Source: Struthio camelus
Lineage: Eukaryota; Chordata; Aves; Struthioniformes; Struthionidae
Assembly (NCBI RefSeq): GCF_040807025.1
Contig: NC_090942.1
Span: 67,784,911-67,848,910, forward strand
Direction: 5' to 3'
Length of the DNA stretch: 64,000 nucleotides
A program made the position numbers and the translations under genes. Positions within the stretch are counted from its first letter, which is position 1; each line of letters begins with the position of its first letter. This document shows, one piece after another, positions 10,921 to 22,425 of this stretch. The notes below the pieces were generated by a model that had not been told where the DNA came from, did not search any database, and saw nothing but the letters and a program-made list of their open reading frames with translations.

Positions 10921-13900
10921 TCGTGTATGTGCTTCAGCTGCCAAGGTTATTCAGCAGGCAAGCAGTCTGTACCGCAGCAGACTACCATATTGTCTGGGTC
11001 GACCATTATGTGTGGATCAGTGAGCCCTCGATATGAAGGTCTTACAGGCATGTCCACTGCAGATGTTTATTTTTATAAAACACTAGCAAATCAGATGTGC
11101 CAAAGTTACGTTAAAAGAATGTGTGGATGGAATAAAACACAAAAAGTTAAGAAATGCGTGTGGAACTTTAATTCTGCCCTACTGCATTGTAATTTTGTAC
11201 TGATGTTTTGAATTGCATGAGCGCATGTCACTGTTTTCCCAGGATAGATCAGGCAAAGGGTGATAAATCAGGCTCACACTGTAAAATAAACTGCTCGTTT
11301 ACTGCAAAAATCAAAAGGCTCACCGTAGTCTCACTACAGGAGCTTACTATGTCTTTTCTTATAATCACCTTTTTGATTTCCCTGAGCACCCCTCATTTTG
11401 TTACCAGGAAATGTTAGAATATAAATAGAATGCAAGGAAGATACCTCTAAGCCCATTACAAGCTTACAATTTTTATTGATACGGACACCGGTATGGATGT
11501 CTCACAGATAGCAACACCACAGTGAGACACTCATTACATACCAACCACATGGAGAACTCTGAGGCTTACAGACCTCAGCTTGGATTCTGCTTTATGATTC
11601 ACACCCACTCTATAATAAGCTAGGTTTATTCACATGCACATATAGTTTTACAGTTGATGATTAGTTACTCACCTAGCTCTACATGTCAATTGTTTACCAG
11701 GCAGACTACTGGCATCCTCACTAACATCTCCTGAACATCTGCACAACGGACCTTTGTGTAAACTAACTTGCCAGATACTAACATGTACCACAGAACAATC
11801 AGTTCTTAAAAACCCATTGTTTTTCTGTTAAACTGCTTTGCTCTAATTTCTCTCAGAGAGGAAAAATGATAGTGAAATGCGGCTTACCCCTGTCACCAGA
11901 AGAAAACTTTTCCTGGAGCCCCAGAAATACACCCCACTCATGGCTTATTCAAGCTGTTTGGTCTGTTGGTCTGCGTTATTCAGATGAACCTACTGTTCCA
12001 CCCCACCGCAAGGTGGGGCAATCCCCTATCTAGCCACACCCTCTCATGCTGCTGAATACCACAATTCATGCTGACTTTCCGTGGGCTTCGCTATTACCAG
12101 AAGCGCATTGCTGTGCATCAGCCATGTCTCAGCTCTGGATTATATATCTGCTTATTCACAAAGCTTAAGCAGGATCTTCTCTGATTACTAATGATCCCTT
12201 TACCTGTGTCAGGATATTCCACATACCTCCTGTTCTTAGATCAAGGTCTCAGCTATAGCACCTACCTTACAACTTCATGTTACAAATCCAAATGAGGTTG
12301 TCACCTGGATGTGCTTCCCGTAATGGACTTTTCTGGTCCATTTGGATTTGGTATGGTGGAAACTAAACAGACCATATCCATAAGCCTGCTAAAAAAAGTT
12401 CCTGCATTGCAGCCAATTAAGCTTTTGTCCAGTTGCTTTCTGCAAATGTAAGTTCAAAGAAGCACCTGGACAGAAATGCTTGACACACACTTCTGGCAGG
12501 CACAGTGCCAAAACAAGCAGTTTCTGGAAAGTAGGTTCTGGCAGGTCTGGCAGTCTCTGGCAATGGATCTTTCTTGATTATTTGTATGTTGTAACTAGAG
12601 CAAGCCAATGCCTATACCTGTATAGGCCTAACTTACATAACTGCTTACAATTTGTCAAAACTGCTTACAATTCTTTCAGTTATAGAGCACTGCCATCCTA
12701 ACTGCTTGGAATTACTTCTGTGGTAATCAGCAGCCATCCTAGCGCTTCCTACCTGTCTTGCATGCCCCATGACCTGCTTATTTTATTTTGCCACTTCTTA
12801 TATGTACTAAGCAATAGATTTTGCCAGCAAACTCAAAGCATAAGTACCCACTACAAAGCTACAGGTGTTCAGTGGTGAACAATCTTCCCACTCCAAAGAA
12901 GTATTATTTCTCTCTTCTTCCTCAATTCCCTTTTACAGTAAGAACATGACATCCCCAAAAGAAAAGGAGTTTACCTCAAGGTTTTAGCATCCCTCAGGAT
13001 TAGTCCAGGAAGGCCTGAGATGCTTGTTTTCACATTTGTCTCACACAGACCTCCACCAGGTGTTGGATGATGCCCTTCTCCACTGCCACAGTCTTTCATT
13101 CTTCAGAATTTTGATGCTTTTGGTCAAAACCAGTTTCGTGGATAAGCTGAGGTAGAATCTGCAAAGATGGGACACAGTCACTTAAGAACTTTCAAACATC
13201 TGACAGGGGGTACTACAAAAACCTTTGTCCTTCCTATTTCTCATGGTAGAACACTGATATCAAACTTGCTGGATGAAAAAAAACTCAATGGGGCAACGTA
13301 TTGTATTCATAGAGTAGAAGCACTCCAACTTCCTCTGTGCTTGAACCTGCAGTCCTGTGTTGAAGACAGGCAAATACATTCCTGGGGAACTGGACTGCAC
13401 TGTGCTATCTGCCACATGATGTTGGGCAGATCGTTAAAATGAAATATCACAGATGTTCACACCATACAGGCTGCATTTTCTAGGTAGGCTACCTGAGATG
13501 CTTGAAGCCTAATTTGCGACTGAATTCAAAAAGAACTGTCTTTTCAGCATTCAGATCTTTTTTACTACCACCTCAATACAAAGAAAATAATACAACCACA
13601 GCAACTCACTGGAATGCTGCAGATGCAAATATGATTGTTTATTTACACTAAGGACAACTGCTACATGGAAACCTGTGGGATACTGGGAAGTCCACATTTA
13701 TAGCAGTTTAGAAATCCATCAATAAATAACAGCATTAGGGCCCTATGTTTTACAATGGAGAAAAAATAAAATATCTGCTCATTTACTGAACGTCAGCCAT
13801 CCTACACACAAAAAAAAAAAAGGATTGGGAGAAAAAAACAACAGTATGAGTTTATGAGTTCATTCAAACCAGACTGATGTGTAGAAATCCTTATTTCCAG

Positions 13901-15177
13901 TAATTCCTGAATTTTGAATACCTTGTTGTATCACCCTAATATATAGTGTATTTTTTGTAATAATATCTATGGCTGCTTTTTAATGTGCCATTAGCTTTTC
14001 TTGACAGTCAGTGAGGTAAAGAGCATTCCCATGATACCTCCTGCTTTGAGGGTTGTTGCGGTCACCGTCTTACTGATAAACGCTATAGCAAGATTAAGGA
14101 CATGAAAAAGTGGAGCCTAATGCTAGGTGCACCTACTCTATGTGGTACAATCTATGTTTCATTCCAGACTGCTAGTCCTTGAAATATCCACACGATATGT
14201 AAGAATTTCACTCCACTGTGTCCAAGCTAGAGCAGAATAGTAATCCTCAGGCTTTCAGTGTGCCAACAACATAGCAATTCACTCCATGGCACAAGCCTGA
14301 AGGTGGTGTAAACACAATGTAAAGGTACAAAGAGATTGGAACCCGCAGTCCAATTGTTCAGCTGCCTGTGACTCAAGAGGAAGGATTACAGCCTGCAGTT
14401 CCCCTCTTCCAACTTGAGACAGTTCTCTGACGTTTTACCCAGAAGGTGCTGTGCCCTCACCAGCCCTGAAATGTCCTCACACCGCCTAACACACTGTTGG
14501 TGGCCCAGGTCTCACGGGTTTTGATGCCTAGCCATTCCAGTATTGGTCCTTTAGCTTTTCTCTTGTCTACACTTGGAGAAAAATAAATCAGACAGTATCT
14601 TGGGGAACATGGGCAATTTGTGGCTGGGAGACAGCTAAAGCCCTCCTTTGGTCTGGATATATCCAAATACACTCAAACCAACATAATGAACTGGACCAAA
14701 ATTTTTGCCGAAAGATCAATATGGGGCATCTTCTGGGCTTTGAACCCTAGAAGGTTAGGGCAGGGGGCTTCTTATCAGGTCCTGAAGCTGATGAGAGCCC
14801 AGTTTCTATACAGGCATTGCTGTTTAAAATCAAAGGTAAGTATGCACTGTAAAGGCCATCCTCTGGGACCATGGCCTCATCCCACCCTTAGAGACCAGCT
14901 CTTGTGAATATTTCTAGTGTCACCTGTTGGAAGTGCGTGAGAGGAAGCAGATGTTATGGGGATGCACCCTGTGTGACAGTGAGCTGCCTTTGGCAGGCAG
15001 GAGGAGCTTTCCCTCCCTCCCCCCTTGACATACACATGCATGCACACCACTCACCATCATCTCTGAGAGGATCGCGCAGCTCCATACCTACTAGGAGTTC
15101 AGTCCTTTCCTTTCTTGAATTTGTAGAACAACTGTCAGGTTAATGCAGGCTAGTCAGAGAAACATTGTACAGTGGAA
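10921..15177. other. Intergenic, no gene seen
   Basis: No domain-bearing open frame. A short hairpin with a GCAA tetraloop (CCCCACC-GCAA-GGTGGGG) lies at 12001-12018, and an 11-bp A-run near 13810. Some of 11.4-12.3 kb may be old repeat sequence, but I could not assign it. Confidence 0.45.
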
Positions 15178-16520
15178 TAATTAAGATTGGAAGGGACCTC
15201 TGGAGGTCCCACACATCATTCAAAGCAGGGTCAGCTTCAAGTTAGAACCAACATCAAAGACAGATCAGGTTGCTCAGAATCTTGTCCAGTCAGGTTTTGA
15301 ATGTCTCTAAGGATGCATACTCCACAATATCTCTAGGCAACCTGTTCCAGTGCTTAACCACAACTGTTATTTCCAGTATGCAGTGGGCTTTTTACTACTG
15401 CAAGGTCACACTACTGACTCGTGGGCAACTTCTTAATTAGCACCCCCACCTCCTTTTCTAGAAAGCTGCTTTCTAGCCAGTCGATACCCAGCCTGCACTG
15501 CTGCAGGAGTTCTATCCCAGGTGCAGGACTTCACACTTGCCTTCCTTGAACTTCATGAGGTTCCTGAGGAGCCCATTTCTCGATGCAAACCTGCTAATGT
15601 ATCTGCCGGGTACGTTACATCCCGTTGTCCAGTTCATTAATGAAAATGGTGAACAATGACAACCCTATTAGGTTTATACTCCCATGGACTTTTTACCACT
15701 GATGCAGATGGTCAGCAGTTCAGCTAGTTTTCCACCCACTTTGTAGTCCACCTATCCAAACCATCTCTCCCCAATTTGGCTACAAAAATACTACTGGAAA
15801 CCATATAAAGAGCCTTGTTAAAGTCAGGGTAAACATTCACTGCTCTCCCCTTGACCACAGAATCAGTCATGTCAAAGGAGGCAATCCAGTTGGTCAAGTA
15901 TGATTTAACCTTGGAAAATCCATAGTGACCATTCTAAATCACACTATCCTTAACATGCTTAGGAAGACATGACTTCTATAACCTTGCCAAGGACAGAGAT
16001 CAGGCTGGCCAGTCTCATGTAGTTCCCTGGAGCATCTTCTTGTCTTTGAAAATGGGTGTCACATGACATTTGCCTTTTTCCAGTTATCAGGAACCTCCTC
16101 CTAGTTGCCATGACCTTTCAAAGATTACGGAGAACAGCCTCACCGTCACCCTTACATGCATGTCATCTGGTCTCATGGACTTGGGCACAACTAATTGGCT
16201 TGAGTGGTCTCTGATTCAGTTGTCTTCTACCAGAGTTAATAGCTCACTCCTGCAGACCCTGCCACTAGGCTCAGGGACATGGTAGGCCTGATAGCAAATC
16301 TTACAGTAAAGACAGAGGCAAAGAAAGCATTTTCCATATCCGGTATCACTAGAACCACTGCCCATTGAGAAGTAGGATTATATTTTCCATTATTCTTCTT
16401 TTTGCTGCCAACGTACCTAGGGGAGCCTCTTTTGACACCCTTTTGGCTGAAGTAGTTCTGCATAGATTGTAGACTACTGTCTTGCACACTGAACTTCACA
16501 GAATCAAGAAACAATCATCC
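15178..16520 (-). mobile_element. Ancient CR1-family LINE relic
   Basis: Minus-strand relic, much more diverged than copies A and B. The 3' end is at the left: on the plus strand GATTGGAAGGGACCTCTGGA is the reverse of the CR1 terminal motif. It is followed by reversed CR1 words including GGCAACCTGTTCCAGTGCTT near 15338, GAACTTCATGAGGTTCCTG near 15548, GTCCAGTTCATTAATGAAAA near 15628, a Lys-Lys-Ala type RT motif region near 16060-16120 and TTTTTGCTGCCAACGTAC near 16398. No reading frame survives. The right edge is uncertain. Confidence 0.8.
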
Positions 16521-16899
16521 GTTTTCCCTATCCAACTTACCAGCTAGTAGTGAGGCACCTAAATGCACATTCTACTTCCACCCTTCAGGAAGTCAGGATT
16601 AGACAGATACTTGCACTGCCGGTCCCAGAGGACACATGGAACCAAGCTTGGGAATCACTTCACGTTTTGGATGCTGATGCCTCCCCTTGGCTTAGCATCA
16701 ATATTGCAAAAGACAAGAACGTCAGACTTTGCAATTGCAGCCCTGAGCCTTCTGGCATACAAGGTCAAGGATGACGGAAATTGTAGCTTTTCCTACAGAT
16801 ACAGGAAGTTTCCTAGAAGGGAAAGAGGAGAAGAGAGGCACCAACAGGATAGGCTGTGGCTCACCCACATCCTAGAGTTCTGCATCTGGCAGGGTGTAG

Positions 16900-17420
16900 T
16901 GAGGGCTGGCTGATACCTAAGGGACGAGGAGCCAGGAGCCAGAAGGTCAGGGGCCTCACCAGTTGGGGCCATATCCCATAGCACCAGAGCAGGACAGGCC
17001 CAGTCATGGTAAGCAGGGTCAAATGAAAGTCCAGACTGCCAGATCAGTTTATGGTGCGAAGGAGGTCTGAGGTCAAGCTGGGAAGTCAATCTGCAGGTCA
17101 GATCAGGTCCAGTGATGGTAATCTGTGCCAGACACAGTCCAGTGATTGATCGCTGGGCAGGTCAATAGCAACAAGGTATGCTCAAGATCAGACCAGGAAA
17201 ACAATCTGCAAGCCAGAGTCCAGATCAACATGTAGGTCCATAGCCAGCCATGGCTGCAACAGAGCTGGAGGCACGTACACCTATGACACAGCTCAGGCAG
17301 GGATTGAAGGTCCAGGTCTGAGCTTAAATGGAGCTCCTGAGTCCATGGGAACGGGGTGTGGGCAAGCCTTTTTAGTGCTCTGAGAGCACCCAGCTGATCA
17401 TTCATCAAAGGTTGTATAAA
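16900..17420. repeat. Low-grade repetitive block rich in CAGGTC and AGTCCAG words
   Basis: Variants of GGTCAGATCAGGTCCAG, CAGTCCAGTGAT and CAATCTGCA(A/G)G recur at irregular spacing, giving the look of a decayed tandem repeat next to the ancient CR1. Unit length cannot be set by eye. Open frames here are chance. Confidence 0.4.
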
Positions 17421-18408
17421 GTAAGCCCACTGGTGACATTCATATCAAGTTCCTAACCTCCTTTACACTACAGGGGACAAGTAAGACAAGGACCAAACAT
17501 CAGACCCATGACAGATATCTCCATTGCTAGTGAATGTCGCCCGTGTTGACATTTGTCAGTTTTCTCCAAGCAACATGGCACTAGTTTCTTCCCAACAGCC
17601 ACATCTAGATGGATGCAGGTGTCTTACCAAGGGCCAACTTTAGCATCATGGTCTCAGTCAGCAACATAGGGAGCAGGTGAAATGGCAATTCAGTAAGAGC
17701 ATCTGGCACAGTCCTTTTATTATGCAGGTGCATGTAGCAATTATGCAATAAGGGTAGCACAGGCTAAAGGCCAGTCGTGTGTAAGTGCAAAGGCTTATAG
17801 GAGAGCTACGGAGTCAACATATGAACCACCAAGCAAAAATTTGTTCCTAGCCCTATAGAAACAGCATATACACAAGTCACCTTGCAAACATGGGTCATCG
17901 CGCCAAGATTCACTCCTTGGTATAAATGAGGAAGAAGATGCAGCTGTATGCACTGGGACTCAAACCTGACATTCTCATTTATTGGGTGCACAGGGTCAGT
18001 GCATGGGCTTCTGCAGATACTTACTTCTGCAGATACTTAGAGTACAATTATCACGGGCCAACGGATTGAATAACTTCCTAGTGAAAAGGCTCCACTCAGT
18101 CATTTAAGTCAGCTTCATATATTATTAAGCAGAACGAAACCCTAAATTAAATTCTCAACAGGAATTATATATTATTCACACTGTACACTTGAAGCTACCA
18201 TGAATCTTCTTTGATACAGACAGTGTAATACAGGTGCTAAGTTCCCAAGAAAATGGAAAACAAACCCTTCTTAGAGTTGCCAATGCTGTTACAAAATTCT
18301 CCAGTGGCAACATTCCCCATCAACTAATAGCTGGGTAAGTTTGCAAGTTATTAGGACATCTTACTTGCCAGACAGGTGGAGAGTTAAATACGACCCAAAT
18401 AGGTCCCT

Positions 18409-18443
<35 letters not shown>

Positions 18444-18899
18444 ACATACACATGATGGAAGGAGATAATTGTTTTTGCCTTCTTTAAAAAAAGCTAGTTT
18501 ATAATTTCCCAGATCTATCTGTATGCTGAATTATAAATGTTATAATCCACTGGGTAATTGCATCTAAGATCCCTGCAAGTGTGCCTCTTCCGGAATGGTG
18601 TAATACTGAAGGCTTTCTGAGTTCTGATGCTAATTCACCAATTCATAACTCCAAGTCAAAGCAGAAAAGACAGACGCTGAAGAGACATTCCTGATATGGT
18701 TTTGGAGGTATAAGTACATGCTGTTACAAGCTCATTGACAAAAACTCGGACTCAAGTCCTGTTCTCTGTTTTATCTATGAAACCTTTTAAAGGAAGAAGA
18801 TCTGGCACTTAATTATTTTAAAACTGCTTTACATCTGTAGGAATATCTTAAATCTCTAACTAACTGCAATAAACAATTAGCTACTTTTTATACTAAAAA
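17421..18899. other. 3' flank of RESF1, no gene seen
   Basis: AT-rich sequence with no coding potential recognised, and a 27-bp A-run at 18414-18440. It may be partly transcribed if RESF1 uses distal poly(A) sites. Confidence 0.4.
18414..18440 (+). repeat. A-run, 27 bp
   Basis: Uninterrupted A homopolymer. No retroposed gene body is recognisable to its left, so a processed-pseudogene tail is not supported. Confidence 0.95.
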
Positions 18900-19741
18900 A
18901 GGCAAGGAATAGCCCTCAAAAGTTTATTGCAGGTATAAAAATCAGTCAAGGAAGTATCTACAGTTTTTACTTTCCGTATAAAGGTTTAAACAGATAAAAA
19001 GAATCAAATACCACAATTCTGAAAAAATATGATTCAATTCAAAATTCTGAACAATAATGAAAAGGCACTTAAACAAAAGAAATCCAGCAACAAATATAAC
19101 TCTTATGTCACAGTGAATTTGTAGTCAAACATTAGCTAACATAGTTTATAAACAAAGAAATTAATTACAGCCTTGTTAAGTTAGCAAGAGTCTAGACAAA
19201 ACTGAAATTAAACTCCCTTTACCTCAACAATTGTGCTTTTGTTTCAAAAGCAAAAAAAAAAAAAGCTGAGACAGACACAAAAAACGAGGGAAGAAAACTC
19301 TTCAGCCAACCATCAGTCTAGAGCATTGTGTTCAGATGATGAATTCAGAGTTCAATTTCTGCAAGCTTTATGAAAATAAACATAATAAAACTAGATAGCA
19401 GCATAAATACTTCATGGTATCCCCTGGCCTGTATGTTTAACTTTAGGGTTTTATTTTAGTACTCTAAGGTTAAAAAAAAAAAATGCTTCTACAAAAAAAA
19501 AAATAAAGCCTTGTTAGAGGTACGATAATCAGGCTATCATAAGCAGAAAACAAAGATGTAATGCTTGTGAATCCACTGCAATCCCTTTCCACTAGGAATA
19601 TTTTTCCACTGCCAGCAATGGAAAACATCACAAGTAGAAGTTTTCCAGAATCAGGAAAGAAACAGACTATCACAATTCAGATAATTTTGAGGTTTGTGTG
19701 CTTTTGTTTCTTCTTCTTGTAAGGAGTCAACTAACTCCTGT

Positions 19742-19777
<36 letters not shown>

Positions 19778-20016
19778 CAAAAAGGGATAATACATTTGAC
19801 AGTGACATTTTCAGCACCAAACCCTATTTGTGCAACAAATACAGGATGTATAAGTGAAATTTCAGTCATTTACAGATATGAGGCAGATAGAGAAAAAAAT
19901 CTGCCAACATCAAGAGTTTATATATAATTTTTTACAATCATTCACAAACATGAAGTAAATAGGAAAAACCACATATTTTGGTATTGGCAGTTTTTTCCAG
20001 TGATATCAAGAGAGAC
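18900..20016 (-). other. RESF1: RESF1 3' UTR with candidate poly(A) signals
   Basis: Downstream of the RESF1 stop the minus strand is AT-rich without coding potential. AATAAA hexamers on the minus strand lie at 19455-19450 (about 560 nt after the stop) and 18928-18923 (about 1.1 kb after it). Either could end the transcript, and longer 3' UTRs are possible. The tract includes a 29-bp A-run on the plus strand (19746-19774), a U-run in the mRNA. The true 3' end cannot be fixed from sequence alone. Confidence 0.4.
19746..19774 (+). repeat. A-run, 29 bp, in the RESF1 3' UTR region
   Basis: Uninterrupted A homopolymer about 245 bp downstream of the RESF1 stop on the opposite strand. In the RESF1 transcript this is a U-run of similar length. 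Confidence 0.95.
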
Positions 20017-20295
<279 letters not shown>

Positions 20296-21400
20296 CTAAA
20301 GTACAAATCACATCAAATTTAATTGCATCTCCAATGCATCTTTCAAGCACTAACTGGTAATGCCAGGTGTCTTCGTATAAGAGATTTCCAAAGAACATTA
20401 AGAGAAGTGTGAATGGAAACACGCATTTGTCAAAGTAAGAGAAGAAACAAAAGAGGAAGAGTTAAAAGAATGGCAGGCACTGATAGCCAAGGACACATTT
20501 AAGAGCAATAAAAAACTGGTAAACACTGAAAAATGTTTGCTTGCATCAAGGCCACAATACAGACTTGTCAGCAGAAGACCTGCATTCTGGTAACAAGAGG
20601 ATGGTAACAAGGTTACAGCACACTGAGTGCACCATTTCTCTTACTGTTAGAGTAACAACAAAATGGACTATGGTGAGAAAGAAACTTAAAGCAAAGAAAC
20701 AAAAACAATGGGCAGTAACTGCCTAAAATTTACAAGGATGAAACAAGCAAGACTGCGGTGAGAGATGACACCATAGTAACCATTGACCATAAAGGGTATA
20801 AAAGACCTGTCCAAAAACAATTTGTCGTTGCCAGTCAAGAGGAAACCGGAGGATGCAGTAGCTGGCACTCCTTTTCCTCTATGTCAGATAGGAGTAATTC
20901 TGTCCAGAATACTAGGACACATATGTCCCAATATTTGTGAGCATGGGTGCAGGAGCAGACAGTGTCACCTTATTGACAAAGCCAAAAAAAAGATAATCAC
21001 TTTGTTTTAATAGTCTAACACTAAGTTTTGTTATATTACTTCCTACGTTTTAAACCTTTGTACATTTTTAAAACTTCGTATATTTTGAAGTACGACGTAA
21101 CAAGCTTGGGTTTTGCCTACGTTTTTAACTTGTAGTCGAATACTGTCACCGGTACTACCTTTGACTCAACTGCACACATGAATGCAGGAAAACACATTAA
21201 TGCATTCTTGTGTTACTAAAAGTCTCCACAAATCTTTGAAACTCACATGCATCTACTTGATAGTATCCGTTTGGGCAGCAGAACTAGTAAAGAACGAACT
21301 GAAATATTTCATTAAGATTTGCTGGTATAAAGGAACACTTAAAACCAAGTAGAGAGTATTTAATTTTTATTTTGAAATGGATAATCACAAGTCATTTCAC

Positions 21401-21475
21401 CTGTAGAGGTCCCTTCCAGTTTTCTTTCGTTCACTGAATCACATTTTAACCAATCTTCTTTTTTACTCTTGAGAC
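21401..21475 (-). CDS. RESF1: RESF1, 75-bp internal coding exon (residues 1846-1870)
   Basis: A short exon found by looking for the conserved segment that follows [13 protein letters not shown] in mammals. On the minus strand a pyrimidine-rich tract ending TTTTGTTTTAG precedes GTCTCAAGAG, and the exon ends TCTACAG|GTGAAATG. Joined in phase 1 to the giant exon it reads GLKSKKEDWLKC, closely matching the mammalian GIKSTKEDWLKF segment as I recall it. The remaining 13 residues are less conserved. Length is 25 codons, so both flanking junctions keep the same phase, and skipping this exon would not shift the frame. The intron between it and the giant exon is 950 bp (21476-22425). Placement rests on splice consensus, phase and protein similarity, not on transcripts. 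Confidence 0.88.
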
Positions 21476-22425
21476 CTAAAACAAAATTGAAAAGTTTCAT
21501 TGTTCTTTTTGAGGTTCCTGTAGCACAAGCATTGGTCTCTATTTAGCATAAGTACTAACATATGTATTAGCACACGCAAGAGGCAAGTGTGAACACGACT
21601 GCAAAGGCTTCTATGTTCCGCTTAAATTTTTATTTTAAAATCAAATCGTGTGCAACATCTATATGCTTCACAATGCACCTGTTACAACATCTAAAGATTG
21701 GGCAGAGGGAGAAGAGGAAGAGGAAGGCTTTAACCAAAGATGGCAAATGTTATGAGAGACTAAGTGTTGCAACAATGAGAAAGGAGCGCACAAGATGTTT
21801 GGCCAAGAGCTCTCCCTTCCTCATCACGCTCTCCCTTCCTCACCACCTCAAAAGATCTCTCCCTCCTCTGTCTACCCAGCCAGATCTATACGTAACCAGG
21901 CTAATACTGAATACGAATCAAAGATCACCTTCAGTAACAATGCCAAGGGGATCTGTTCAATACAAACAAGCCCGGCTATCTTCTAGAAGTAGGTTAGAAA
22001 GCCTCCTTGTAAAATTATTTGAGACTACAGTGTTCTGAACTACCCTAACTTTATTCTGTAAAATTTAAGATAAAGCAATAAAACAAAAGTTGAAGGATAT
22101 TGCATTCTTCATCAGTCTAACACACAGCTAGAGTAAGAAAGATACCTGAACAATTTCAGCCTTCAAATTCTACAGCCCCAGATTTTCATTGTCTGTAGTT
22201 TTGTATAACATGAACACAAAAAAAAATTTACTTTTTTACTTGTATTGATTTCTTAACTATGTAGGGAAACAAATTAATTATCAAGATAGATAAAAATACT
22301 AGCAAATGACCCTTGGTTTTACATACCGCTATTCAACTTGAATTCAGGACTCTCAGCCTACTCTGAACTACTCAGTGCCTACACTGTTTTGAAAGCGGGA
22401 GGAAAATCATATATATACATCATAC

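Noticed and set aside
21401..21420. CR1-tail-like word (GAGGTCCCTTCC) in the 75-bp RESF1 exon, suggesting exonised CR1
   Set aside because: The match is about 12 bp with only weak similarity beyond it. The 25-codon length seems to match the corresponding segment of the mammalian protein, so chance is likelier.
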